Shown in pieces: positions 36,184-45,590 of a stretch of 64,000 bases of DNA; the first letter of the stretch is position 1, and each line of letters starts with the position of its first letter. A program made the position numbers and the translations under genes. The notes below the pieces were generated by a model. That model did not search any database, was not told the origin of the DNA, and saw only the letters and a program-made list of their open reading frames with translations. Source of the stretch: Paracoccaceae bacterium Fryx2 (lineage in GTDB: Bacteria; Pseudomonadota; Alphaproteobacteria; Rhodobacterales; Rhodobacteraceae); the NCBI GenBank assembly GCA_032334235.1, contig JAVSGI010000005.1, forward strand, positions 2,418,001 through 2,482,000, given 5' to 3'.

Positions 36184-39100
36184 ATGCGTGTCCTGTCGTT
36201 CGGCCGTCTGGCGAGTGTGGTCGGTATCGTGTGTCTTGCGCTGTCGGGGGCGGCCGTGGCGCAGGATCTGGTGCCCGCAAAGCGGATCGCGCTGAGCCAG
36301 GACACCGACTATCCGGGGGGCGACATCGCCACCATGCTCGACACCACGCTGGAGGCTTGCGAGAAGGCCTGCCTGTCGAACCGGCTCTGCACCGCGTTCA
36401 CCTTCAACACCCGCAACGGGTCGTGCTTTCCGAAGTCGGCGGCCGGAGAAGGGACGTTCTTTCAGGGGGCGTTCTCGGGCCGGGTGCTGACCGCCGAACC
36501 GGGAATCGAGGCGCGCGCGCGGGAGCGGCGGGCCGATTTGCGCTTCCTGCCCGACTGGGACATTGCGGCCGCTACGGAACAGGCCGCCGGGCTGGGCAAC
36601 CAGCACACCACGGGGGCGTGGAGCGCGGAGGAGCATCTGGCCTCGGCCAGCCAGTCGGAAGCGGAAGGCAATTTCGACATGGCGGCGCAGTTCACAGGGG
36701 CCGCGCTGAACCTGTCGGATGACGCGGGAACCTGGGTCGAGTATGCGCGCCGCCTGTTCGAGGCGGGCAACCGGAACACGCAACAGCAGCGCGCCTTCCA
36801 CGACCGGGCGTTTTGGGCCTCGGTGAACGGCTATCTGCGGGCCGAGGCGCCGGGGCTGCGCCACACCGCGCTGGTGCAGATGGGGCTGGCGCTGGAGCGG
36901 ATCGACCGCGGGCGCGACACGGTGCAGGCCTACCGGCTGGCGCAATCGCTGCAGGCGCGCGACGATACCGGCGCTCTGCTGGATGCGGCGGTGGGCAAAT
37001 ACGGCTTCCGCATCACCGAACACGAGGTGCAGTCCGATTCCGCCCGCCCGCGGATCTGCGCGACGTTCTCCGAAGATCTGGCCACGGCGGGCGTCGATTA
37101 CGGCAGTTTCGTGCAGATGCCGGAAACGGGCATGACGGTCACCGCAGGCGGCTGTCGGCAGTTGTGCGTCGAGGGGCTGAGCCATGGCGCCCGCTACACC
37201 GTGACCTTCCGCGAGGGGCTGCCTGCGGCCGACGGGCAGAGCATGGCAAAATCGGTGCCGATCACCGCCTATGTCCGCGACCGCAGCCCCGGCGTGCGCT
37301 TTCCGGGGCGGGCTTACGTGCTGCCGAAATCGGGCAGCGCCGCCCTGCCGGTGGAAACCGTGAACGCCGAGAAGCTGGAACTGACGCTTTACGCCGTGTC
37401 GGACCGCAACCTGCTGCGATCCTTGCAGAACGACTATTTCGGCACGCCGATGCCGGAGTATCAGGAGGGGTCTTTCTCGGGCGAGGTCGGCTCGCAAATC
37501 TGGACAGGCACCGCCACGGTGGGGATGGAGGTCAACCGCGACGTGACCACCCGCCTGCCGCTGGACGAGGCGATTGCCGGGCTGCCTGCCGGGATCTATG
37601 CGCTGAAGGCCGCCGTGCCGGGGGTGGACCCCTATGTGGTCGGCGCGGCGTGGCAGTGGTTCGTGATTTCCGACCTTGGCACCACCACGATGAGCGGCGT
37701 TGACGGGCTGCATGTCTTCGTGCGCTCGCTGGGCACGGCGGCGGCGAAGCCGGGGGTTTCGGTCGAGTTGCTGTCGCGCGCCAACGCGGTGCTGGGCACG
37801 GCGGTGACCGATGAAATGGGGTATGCGCGGTTCGAGCCGGGCCTGACGCGCGGCACCGGCGGGGCCTCGCCCGCGCTGGTGGTGCTGCGCGAGGGGGAAA
37901 GCGACATCGCCTTCCTGTCGCTGACCGACCCCGAGTTCGACCTGTCGGATCGCGGCGTCGAAGGGCGCGAGCCTGCGCCGCCGGTCGATGTGTTCCTGAC
38001 GACCGACCGGGGCGCCTATCGCGCGGGCGAGACGGTCTATGCCACGGCACTGGCGCGTGATGCAAAGGCGGCGGCGCTGCCGGGCCTGCCGCTGACCGCC
38101 GTGCTGAAGCGCCCGGATGGCGTGGAATATTCGCGCGCACTGGTGGCCGATGGCGGGGCGGGCGGGCATGTCTTTGCGCTGCCCGTCGCCGGGTCGGCGC
38201 CGCGCGGCGTCTGGCGGCTGGAAGTGCTGGCCGATCTTGCGGCCGAACCGCTGGCGGCGCGCACGTTTCTGGTCGAGGATTTCCTGCCTGAACGGATCGA
38301 CTTCGACCTGACGCTGGCCGATGGCCCGCTGCGCCCCGGCGCTGTAGCACCGCTGACGGTCGATGCGCGCTACCTGTTCGGCGCGCCGGGGGCCGACCTT
38401 GCGATCGAGGGCGAGGTGCTGGTGCGCGAGGCCAAGGATCTGGCAGCCTGGCCCGGCTATGTCTTCGGGCGGCAGGACGAGCCGTTCAACGCGCGGATGG
38501 AGTCGCTGCCCGGCGGGGTGCGCACCGATGCCTCCGGGCAGGCGGTGCTGGACATGGCGCTGCCTGCGGTCGAAGCCGCCGACCGGCCGCTGGAAGCACG
38601 GGTGACGGTGCGGGTTGCCGAAGGCTCCGGCCGCCCGGTGGAACGGCAGGTGGTGCGGGCCCTGACCCCCGCCGCGCCGATGATCGGGGTGAAGCCACTG
38701 TTCGACGGCGTGGTGGCCGAGGGTGCCGAGGCGCGCTTTGCGCTGGTCGGGGTGGGCGCGGACGAGGCCGCCGCGCCGATGGCGGTGACGTGGGAGCTGA
38801 CGCGGATCGAGACCCGCTACCAGTGGTATCAGAGCTTCGGTAACTGGAACTGGGAACCCGTGGTCAGCAGCAGTTTCGTGACCGAAGGCACGGCGACGCT
38901 GGGCGCGGGCCCGGTGGAGATTGCGGCCCCGGTGCAATGGGGCGAGTATCGACTTACGGTGACCCGCAGCGACGGTGCTGCGGCCGAAACCACGACGCGG
39001 TTCCATGCGGGCTGGTATGCACCCGCCGATACCACCGCGACGCCCGACACGCTGGAACTTTCGCTCGACCGACCGGCCTACAAGGCGGGCGACACGGCGG

Positions 39101-41640
39101 TGCTGCGGATCGTGCCGCGCGCGGCGGGCACGGCGCTGGTGACGGTGCTTTCCAACCGGCTGGTTGCGATGCAGGCGGTCGAGGTGACCGAGGGCGAGAA
39201 CCTGATCTCGCTGCCCGTCACCGACGACTGGGGCGCGGGGGTCTATGTCACCGCCTCGGTGCTGCGGCCGATGGACGTGGCGGCGGGGCGCAACCCGGCG
39301 CGGGCGCTGGGGCTGACCCATGCAGCGGTCGATCCGGGCGCGCGCAAGCTGGTGGCAACGGTGGAAACCGCGCCCGAGGCCGCACCACGCGGGCCGATGG
39401 AGGTGGCGGTGAAGGTCGAGGGCATCGCGGCGGGCGACACCGCCTATGCGACGATTGCGGCGGTGGATGTCGGCATCCTGAACCTGACCGGTTTTGAGAG
39501 CCCCGATCCCACGGGGCACTATTTCGGCCAGCGCAAGCTTGGGATCGGCATCCGCGACGTTTACGGGCGGCTGATCGACGGGCTGAACGGGGTGCAGGGC
39601 GTGGTGCGCTCGGGCGGCGATGCCGGGGCCGGGGCGCGGTTGCAGGCACCGCCGCCGACCGAGGAACTGGTGGCCTATTTCACCGGGCCGGTGCAGGTGG
39701 GGGCCGATGGCTATGCCCGCGCCAGCTTCGATCTGCCATCGTTCAACGGCACGGTTCGGGTGATGGCGGTGATCTGGTCCGACACGGCGGTGGGTCAGGC
39801 CGAGGCGGACGTGCTGGTGCGCGACCCGGTGGTGGTGACCGCCAGCCTGCCGCGCTTCCTGTCGCCGGGCGACGAAAGCCGCCTGCTGCTGGAAATCGTT
39901 CATGCCAGCGGGCCTTCCGGGCGGATGGGGCTGGATGTCACGGCCAATGGCGTGACACTCGGCTCCGTGCCCTCGGGCTTCGATCTGGGCGACAAGGCGA
40001 AGGCGGTGTTTGCGGTGCCGCTGACCGCCGGTGCGGTGGGGGTGCAAAGCGTCGATGTGGCGCTGACCACGCCGGACGGCAAGCAACTGAAGAAGCGCCT
40101 GCAGATTCCGGTTCAGGTCAACGACCCCGAACTGGCGCGGACCAGCCGGTTTAAACTGGCGCCGGGGCAGAGCTTTACCTTCGACGCCAACGTGTTTGCG
40201 GGGCTGGCCCCCGGGTCGGGCAGCGCCACGCTGGCGATCGGGCCGTTAGCCCGGCTGAATGCGCCGGGTCTGCTGGCCGCCTTGGACCGCTACCCTTACG
40301 GCTGCACCGAACAGATCACCTCGAAGGCGATGCCGCTGTTGTATTTCGACCAGGTGGCGCAGGCGATGCAGCTTGGCGGGGCTGATAACATCGCGCAGCG
40401 GATCAATGAGGCGGTGGCCGAGATCCTGACCAACCAGACCTCGGAAGGGGCGTTCGGGATGTGGCGTCCGGAATCCGGCGACATGTGGCTGGATGCCTAT
40501 GTCACCGACTTCCTGTCGCGCGCCCGGGCGCAGGGCCATGCGGTGCCGGACGGGGCCTTCCGGCAGGCGCTGGACAACCTGCGCAACCAGGTGAACTACA
40601 CCGCCGATTTCGACAGCGGCGGCGAAGGGCTGTCCTATGCGCTGATGGTGCTGGCACGCGAGGGTGCGGCGGCAGTGGGCGATCTGCGCTACTATGCCGA
40701 TGTGAAGGGCGATGCCTTCAGCACGCCGGTGGCACAGGCCCAGCTTGGCGCGGCGCTGGCCTCCTATGGCGACCAGACGCGGGCGGATGCGATGTTCCGC
40801 CGGGCCGGGGCCAAGCTGACGGCGCTGCCGGGTGCAGAGACCGATCAGGTGTTCCGCATCGACTATGGCACCCACTACCGCGACGCGGCGGCGGTTCTGA
40901 CGCTGGCGGCAGAGGCCGGGTCACAGGCGGTTGACCGGGCGGTGCTGACCGACCGGATCGCCGCGCGCGGCACCGGGCTGTCCACGCAGGAGGCGACCTG
41001 GGCCCTGCTGGCGACCAACGCGCTGATCGACCGGCCGGGCACCGAGGGACTGACCATCGACGGCGCCGCCCCGAACGGCCCGCTGGTGCGGGTGCTGGAG
41101 GCGCAGGCGGCCTCGGTTCCGGTGGTGGTGGCCAATGGCGGCACGGCGCCGACCACGCTGACGGTCACGACCTACGGCGTGCCGTCGGAACCCGAACCGG
41201 CGGGCGGCAACGGCTATGCCATCACCCGCAGCTACTACACGCTGGAGGGCGAGCCCGCGACGGTTGACAGCGTGAAGGCCGGCACCCGGCTGGTGACGGT
41301 GCTGGAGGTGACGCCTTTCGGCAGCGGCGAGGCGCGGCTGATGGTGGCCGACCCGCTGCCCGCCGGGTTCGAGATCGACAACCCGAACCTGATCAAGGGC
41401 GGGTCGATCTCGGCGCTGGACTGGCTGGGGCTGGAGGAGGATGTGGCGCACAGCGAGTTCCGTCAGGACCGTTTCCTGACCGCCGTGAACCGCACTGACT
41501 CCACACCGTTCAGGCTGGCCTATGTGGTGCGGGCGGTTTCGCCGGGGGTGTTCCACCATCCGGCGGCTTCGGTCGAGGACATGTACCGCCCTGACTTCCG
41601 TGCCCGCACGGATGCCGGACGCATCACGATCAACGAGTGA
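36184..41640 (+). CDS. Bacterial alpha-2-macroglobulin with N-terminal PAN domain
   Basis: 1818-residue periplasmic protease inhibitor. The signal peptide RLASVVGIVCLALSGAAVAQ lacks a lipobox cysteine, so the mature protein is soluble, unlike lipoprotein YfhM. Residues about 36-110 form a cysteine-rich PAN-type module (EACEKACLSNRLCTAFTFN...CFPKS). Macroglobulin domains, a bait region, and the thioester site YPYGCTEQIT (CTEQ 1374-1377) follow, then the receptor-like C-terminal domain. The start has GGAGG 8 bases upstream. The gene overlaps pbpC at its TGATG. The pair is the known alpha-2-macroglobulin/PBP1C unit, thought to guard against proteases when the cell wall is breached and to repair it. 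The PAN module is the unusual feature. Confidence 0.93.
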   Translation: MRVLSFGRLASVVGIVCLALSGAAVAQDLVPAKRIALSQDTDYPGGDIATMLDTTLEACEKACLSNRLCTAFTFNTRNGSCFPKSAAGEGTFFQGAFSGRVLTAEPGIEARARERRADLRFLPDWDIAAATEQAAGLGNQHTTGAWSAEEHLASASQSEAEGNFDMAAQFTGAALNLSDDAGTWVEYARRLFEAGNRNTQQQRAFHDRAFWASVNGYLRAEAPGLRHTALVQMGLALERIDRGRDTVQAYRLAQSLQARDDTGALLDAAVGKYGFRITEHEVQSDSARPRICATFSEDLATAGVDYGSFVQMPETGMTVTAGGCRQLCVEGLSHGARYTVTFREGLPAADGQSMAKSVPITAYVRDRSPGVRFPGRAYVLPKSGSAALPVETVNAEKLELTLYAVSDRNLLRSLQNDYFGTPMPEYQEGSFSGEVGSQIWTGTATVGMEVNRDVTTRLPLDEAIAGLPAGIYALKAAVPGVDPYVVGAAWQWFVISDLGTTTMSGVDGLHVFVRSLGTAAAKPGVSVELLSRANAVLGTAVTDEMGYARFEPGLTRGTGGASPALVVLREGESDIAFLSLTDPEFDLSDRGVEGREPAPPVDVFLTTDRGAYRAGETVYATALARDAKAAALPGLPLTAVLKRPDGVEYSRALVADGGAGGHVFALPVAGSAPRGVWRLEVLADLAAEPLAARTFLVEDFLPERIDFDLTLADGPLRPGAVAPLTVDARYLFGAPGADLAIEGEVLVREAKDLAAWPGYVFGRQDEPFNARMESLPGGVRTDASGQAVLDMALPAVEAADRPLEARVTVRVAEGSGRPVERQVVRALTPAAPMIGVKPLFDGVVAEGAEARFALVGVGADEAAAPMAVTWELTRIETRYQWYQSFGNWNWEPVVSSSFVTEGTATLGAGPVEIAAPVQWGEYRLTVTRSDGAAAETTTRFHAGWYAPADTTATPDTLELSLDRPAYKAGDTAVLRIVPRAAGTALVTVLSNRLVAMQAVEVTEGENLISLPVTDDWGAGVYVTASVLRPMDVAAGRNPARALGLTHAAVDPGARKLVATVETAPEAAPRGPMEVAVKVEGIAAGDTAYATIAAVDVGILNLTGFESPDPTGHYFGQRKLGIGIRDVYGRLIDGLNGVQGVVRSGGDAGAGARLQAPPPTEELVAYFTGPVQVGADGYARASFDLPSFNGTVRVMAVIWSDTAVGQAEADVLVRDPVVVTASLPRFLSPGDESRLLLEIVHASGPSGRMGLDVTANGVTLGSVPSGFDLGDKAKAVFAVPLTAGAVGVQSVDVALTTPDGKQLKKRLQIPVQVNDPELARTSRFKLAPGQSFTFDANVFAGLAPGSGSATLAIGPLARLNAPGLLAALDRYPYGCTEQITSKAMPLLYFDQVAQAMQLGGADNIAQRINEAVAEILTNQTSEGAFGMWRPESGDMWLDAYVTDFLSRARAQGHAVPDGAFRQALDNLRNQVNYTADFDSGGEGLSYALMVLAREGAAAVGDLRYYADVKGDAFSTPVAQAQLGAALASYGDQTRADAMFRRAGAKLTALPGAETDQVFRIDYGTHYRDAAAVLTLAAEAGSQAVDRAVLTDRIAARGTGLSTQEATWALLATNALIDRPGTEGLTIDGAAPNGPLVRVLEAQAASVPVVVANGGTAPTTLTVTTYGVPSEPEPAGGNGYAITRSYYTLEGEPATVDSVKAGTRLVTVLEVTPFGSGEARLMVADPLPAGFEIDNPNLIKGGSISALDWLGLEEDVAHSEFRQDRFLTAVNRTDSTPFRLAYVVRAVSPGVFHHPAASVEDMYRPDFRARTDAGRITINE

Positions 41641-43673
41641 TGCGCGCCCGCTGGCTTTTGTCGCTGGCCGCTGCCCTTTGGGTGGCGGCCGTGGTGCGCG
41701 ATGCGGGGGAGGAATGGGTGCTGGCGACGGTGTTGCCGCCCTTGGCCGTGGAAACGTCGGTCGAGGTGGTGGACCGCAACGGCGCCCTGCTGCGCGCCTA
41801 TACCGTGGCCAACGGTCGCTGGCGGCTGGCGCTGGAGCCGGGCGCGGTGGATGCGGGGTACCTGGCGATGCTGGTCGGCTACGAGGACCGGCGGTTTCAT
41901 GACCACGGCGGGGTCGATCTGCGCGCGATGGCGCGGGCGGTGGCGCAGGCGGTGTGGCATGGCCGGGTGATCTCGGGCGGGTCAACCCTGACGATGCAGG
42001 TCGCGCGGCTGCTGGAGGAAAGCGGCACCGGCAAGGTGGCGGGCAAGCTGCGCCAGATCCGGGTGGCGCTGGCGCTGGAGCGGCGGTTGGGCAAGGACCA
42101 GATCTTGCAGCTTTACCTGCATCTGGCGCCCTATGGCGGCAATCTGGAAGGGCTGCGGGCGGCGACCCTGTCGTATTTCGGCAAGGAGCCGTGGCGGCTG
42201 ACCACCGCCGAGGCGGCGCTGATGGTGGCCATTCCGCAATCGCCCGAGGCGCGCAGGCCCGACCGCGCGCCGGGGTCGGCCTTGGCGGCGCGGGGCCGCG
42301 TGCTGGGGCGGGCGGTGCAGGACGGGGCGCTGGCCGCCGATCAGGCGCTGGCGGCGGGAAGCGAGGCCGTGCCGCAGGCGCGCCGGCCGTTCCCCGCGCT
42401 GGCGCCGCATCTGGCCGACCGCGTGCGCAGGGACGCGCCGGGCGCGGGGCGGGTGCAGGTGACGCTGGACCGGGGTTTGCAGCGGCAACTGGAGGCGCTG
42501 GCTGCCGAGGCCGTGGCCGGTCAGGGCGACCGGTTGCAGGTGGCTATCGTGGTGGCCGACCACCGCTCGGGCGAGATTCTCGCCTCGGTCGGGTCGGCGG
42601 CATACCGGGCGGATGCGCGGCAGGGGTTCGTGGACATGACGCGGGCGCTGCGCTCGCCGGGCTCGACGCTGAAGCCGCTGGTCTATGCGCTGGCCTTTGA
42701 CGAGGGGCTGGCGCATCCCGAAACGCTGATCGAGGACCGGGCCACCGACTTCAACGGCTATGCGCCGCAGAACTTCGACCGGATCTTCCGCGGCACGGTG
42801 CGGGTGCGCGAGGCGCTGCAACTGTCGCTGAACCTGCCGGTGGTGGCGCTGACCGAGGCTTTGGGGCCTGCGCGCCTGCTGGCAGCGATGGAGCGCGCCG
42901 GGATGCGGGCCGAGGTGCCGGGCGGCCAGCCGGGGCTGGCGGTGGCGCTGGGCGGCGTGGGGGTCACGCTGGAGGACATGGTGCAGCTATACGCGGCGCT
43001 GGCGCGGGGCGGCGTGGCGCTGCCGCTGCGGGTGACGGGCGAGGGGGGCGAAGGCGCGCGGGTGGTTTCGGCCGTGGCGGCGTGGCAGGTGGGTGACATC
43101 CTTGCCGGGCTGGCCCCGCCGCCGGGGGCGCCTGCCAACCGGCTGGCCTACAAGACTGGCACCAGCTACGGCCACCGCGACGCCTGGGCGATCGGCTATG
43201 ACGGGGCGCATGTGGTGGGGGTCTGGATGGGCCGGGCCGATGGCACGCCGGTGCCGGGGGCGTTTGGCGGCGATCTGGCGGCGCCGGTGCTGTTTCGGGC
43301 CTTCGCCCGGGTGACGCCCGCGCTGGTGCCGCAGCCCCCTGCCCCGCCCGCGACCCTGCTGGTGTCGAACGCCGCGCTGCCGCAGCCGCTGCAACGCTTC
43401 CGGTCGCGCAACGCGGCGTTTCAGGTCGCGGCGGACGCGCCGGTGGTGGCCTTTCCCCCCGACGGGGCCGAGGTGGAACTGCTGCCCGAGGGGCTGCTGG
43501 TCCGGGTGCGCGGCGGGGCGGCGCCGTTCACCTGGCTGGCGGACGGCGTGCCGCTGGTGGTGGCGCTGCGCGGGCGCGAGGCGGTGCTGCCGATGCCGGG
43601 GCCGGGCTTCGTGCAGTTGTCGGTGGTCGACGCGCAGGGAAGGTCGGCCCGCGCCTTCGTGCGGCTGCACTAG
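41640..43673 (+). CDS. pbpC: Penicillin-binding protein 1C
   Basis: 677-residue bifunctional peptidoglycan synthase. N-terminal membrane anchor (LLSLAAALWVAAVV), GT51 transglycosylase with YEDRRFHDHGGVD (catalytic E about 82) and ISGGSTLTMQVARLL, transpeptidase with SPGSTLKP (SxxK, S about 341), SLN and KTGTSYGHRD (about 503), and the BiPBP C-terminal domain typical of PBP1C. Its ATG shares the A of the macroglobulin TGA (TGATG), so it is translationally coupled. Terminator follows. Confidence 0.95.
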   Translation: MRARWLLSLAAALWVAAVVRDAGEEWVLATVLPPLAVETSVEVVDRNGALLRAYTVANGRWRLALEPGAVDAGYLAMLVGYEDRRFHDHGGVDLRAMARAVAQAVWHGRVISGGSTLTMQVARLLEESGTGKVAGKLRQIRVALALERRLGKDQILQLYLHLAPYGGNLEGLRAATLSYFGKEPWRLTTAEAALMVAIPQSPEARRPDRAPGSALAARGRVLGRAVQDGALAADQALAAGSEAVPQARRPFPALAPHLADRVRRDAPGAGRVQVTLDRGLQRQLEALAAEAVAGQGDRLQVAIVVADHRSGEILASVGSAAYRADARQGFVDMTRALRSPGSTLKPLVYALAFDEGLAHPETLIEDRATDFNGYAPQNFDRIFRGTVRVREALQLSLNLPVVALTEALGPARLLAAMERAGMRAEVPGGQPGLAVALGGVGVTLEDMVQLYAALARGGVALPLRVTGEGGEGARVVSAVAAWQVGDILAGLAPPPGAPANRLAYKTGTSYGHRDAWAIGYDGAHVVGVWMGRADGTPVPGAFGGDLAAPVLFRAFARVTPALVPQPPAPPATLLVSNAALPQPLQRFRSRNAAFQVAADAPVVAFPPDGAEVELLPEGLLVRVRGGAAPFTWLADGVPLVVALRGREAVLPMPGPGFVQLSVVDAQGRSARAFVRLH

Positions 43674-43737
43674 CCGCGCGGGCGGAACCGGGGTTTCACA
43701 CCCCCCCTGCCCGGCCATGGGCCGGGCGTTCTGCGCT

Positions 43738-43762
43738 GAAAACCTTCCACCGGAAGGTTTTC
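43738..43762. terminator. Bidirectional terminator between pbpC and thiolase
   Basis: GAAAACCTTCC, ACC loop, GGAAGGTTTTC: perfect 11-bp stem with A/T-rich ends, between convergent genes. A second GC-rich hairpin CCCGGCC/GGCCGGG lies just before it (43711-43728 region). Confidence 0.8.
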
Positions 43763-43776
43763 CGGGCGCGCATCAC

Positions 43777-43802
43777 CGTGGGGTATTTGGACCAAGAAGA
43801 AG
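43777..43802 (+). repeat. Dispersed intergenic repeat, partial copy 7
   Basis: GTGGGGTATTTGGACCAAGA followed by AGAAG: only the right half of the family (ATTTG + AGAAGAAG) is preserved. It overlaps the 3' end region of the thiolase gene. Confidence 0.55.
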
Positions 43803-43813
43803 CGCAGTGGAGG

Positions 43814-44989
43814 TCAGATCCGCTCGATCGCCAGCGCGATGCCCTGGCCGCCGCCGATGCACATGGTGATCAGGGCGCGGCGGGTGCCGGTGCGTTCCAG
43901 CTCGTGAAGCGCCTTGACCACCAGCAGCGCGCCGGTGGCGCCGACCGGGTGGCCCAGCGCGATGGCGCCGCCGTTGGGGTTGACGCGTGCGGGGTCGAAG
44001 CCGAGGGTGGCGCTGACGGCAAGGGCCTGGGCGGCGAAAGCCTCGTTCGATTCGATCACGTCGAAGTCGGCAACGGTCAGGCCGGTACGGGCCAAGAGCG
44101 CCTCGACGGCGGGAATCGGGCCAAGGCCCATCACCTCGGGGCGCACGCCGGCAATGGCGTAGCCGGTGATGCGGGCGCGCGGGGTCAGGCCCTGGCGGTC
44201 GGCGGCATCGGCGCGGGCGAGGACAAGGGCCGCGGCGCCGTCGTTGATGCCGCTGGCGTTGCCCGCGGTGACGCTGCCGGTCTTGAGGAAGGCCGGGCGC
44301 AGGCCCGCCAGCGCGTCGAGGCTGGTGGCTTTCGGATGTTCGTCCTGGGCGAACGACACCGCGCCCTTGCGCGAGGCGATCTCGACCGGGACGATCTGGC
44401 TGGAAAAGCGGCCCTCGGCTATGGCGCGGGCGGCGCGGGTCTGGGATTCGAGCGCGAAGGCGTCCTGGGCCTCGCGGGTGATGCCGTGCCCGGCTGCGAC
44501 GTTCTCCGCCGTGACGCCCATGTGGCCGGTGCCGAACGGGCAGGTCAGCGCGCCGGTCATCATGTCGACGGCCCCGGTGTCGCCCATCTTCTGGCCGAAA
44601 CGGGCGGTGGTCAGGGCGTAGGGGGCGCGGCTCATGCATTCGGCACCGCCGGCCAGCGCGAAGTCGGCGTCGCCGAGCATCAGCGACTGGGTGGCCGAAA
44701 CGATGGCCTGCGCGCCCGACCCGCACAGCCGGTTGACGTTCATCGCCGGGGCGGTTTCGGGCACGCCGGCCTGCATCGCGGCAACGCGCGACAGGTACAT
44801 GTCGCGCGGCTCGGTGTTGATGACGTGGCCGAACACGGTCTGGCCGATGGCGGCGCCGGGCAGGCCCGCACGCTCCAGCGCCGCCTTCGCGGCGACGGTG
44901 GCAAGCTCGATCGGGCTCACGCCGGACAGCGCGCCGCCAAAGGTGCCGATGGCGGTGCGGGCGGCAGAGAGGATAACGATGTTGGTCAT
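43814..44989 (-). CDS. Acetyl-CoA C-acetyltransferase (thiolase)
   Basis: 391-residue degradative/biosynthetic thiolase joining or splitting acyl-CoA units. Conserved residues: NRLCGSGAQA (nucleophile C89), NPNGGAIALGHPVGATGA (histidine about 347) and the second cysteine in MCIGGGQGIA near the C-terminus. Length and motifs match the acetoacetyl-CoA thiolase group; whether the physiological direction is polyhydroxyalkanoate precursor synthesis or ketone-body/aromatic degradation is unclear. The ATG overlaps the stop of the maiA remnant upstream by four bases. Confidence 0.92.
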   Translation of the reverse strand: MTNIVILSAARTAIGTFGGALSGVSPIELATVAAKAALERAGLPGAAIGQTVFGHVINTEPRDMYLSRVAAMQAGVPETAPAMNVNRLCGSGAQAIVSATQSLMLGDADFALAGGAECMSRAPYALTTARFGQKMGDTGAVDMMTGALTCPFGTGHMGVTAENVAAGHGITREAQDAFALESQTRAARAIAEGRFSSQIVPVEIASRKGAVSFAQDEHPKATSLDALAGLRPAFLKTGSVTAGNASGINDGAAALVLARADAADRQGLTPRARITGYAIAGVRPEVMGLGPIPAVEALLARTGLTVADFDVIESNEAFAAQALAVSATLGFDPARVNPNGGAIALGHPVGATGALLVVKALHELERTGTRRALITMCIGGGQGIALAIERI

Positions 44990-45410
44990 TTGGAAACCTC
45001 GGGTTTGTGACTGTCGGGGGCTGCGGCGGCGAAGGCCGGGTTGAAATGCAAGGTGTCAAGGATTGCCGGGATACGCGAGAAGGACGCAACGTCCACCCGC
45101 CGGTGCCGGGCGTTGCCTGCCTGCGGCACCGGGCAGATGTCGGCAAGGCTGACGATCCTGCCGCGGCGGAAGCGGCCGGTGGCGGGTTCGTCGAGCATCC
45201 GGTCCGGCGCCTTCCGGCCGCGGGTGCTGGGATGCTGCATCCGGCCTTCGCCCGTGACCGCCGTGCCCGGGGCCGCGGCGGCGCGGGTCCGGGTGCGGCC
45301 AGCCGGATCGGGAAGCCCGCGCAGCGCGTCTTGCGCAGGTGCTCCGGGATGGCGGGCGATTGCGTCAGGGTCAGCCCGGCGACCGGCAAAGCCGCGCCTG
45401 CCGGACGAAG
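44986..45410 (-). pseudogene. maiA: Decayed maleylacetoacetate isomerase gene
   Basis: The minus strand encodes recognisable pieces of a zeta-class glutathione transferase in different frames. One frame has ALPVAGLTLTQSPAIPEHL, the family's active-site neighbourhood (normally GLTLTQSLAIIEYL). Another has GLPDPAGRTRTRAAA (normally LLPxDPAGRARVRAL) and VSLADICPVPQAGNARHRRVD, followed by the C-terminal AILDTLHFNPAFAAAAPDS and a stop that overlaps the thiolase start. The N-terminal third and much of the middle are missing or scrambled, and there is at least one frameshift. MaiA acts just before fumarylacetoacetase, whose intact gene lies 1.4 kb away. Boundaries are approximate. Confidence 0.7.
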
Positions 45411-45590
45411 CGGCGACCGCAGGCTGGCAGGGCAGAAACGCGGCTAGGTCGAAACTGCTCAAGGTATGGCTCCGGGAAATCGGGCTTTCTGCATTGGTGC
45501 AGGAAAGGCAGGCGGCGCGCAAGCCTGTGGGGGCGGTTGACAGTGGCCGCAGGCCGGGCGATGGCGGCGCCTGCAGATCGGGGGCGGATG

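Noticed and set aside
35782-40086. A 1434-codon open frame on the minus strand
   Set aside because: It lies opposite the well-supported macroglobulin gene, is rich in histidine, arginine, glutamine and proline without domain structure, and is explained by the third-position GC bias.
44990-45590. An intact plus-strand gene upstream of the MFS carrier
   Set aside because: Plus-strand frames here show no family features and overlap the maiA remnants on the minus strand.
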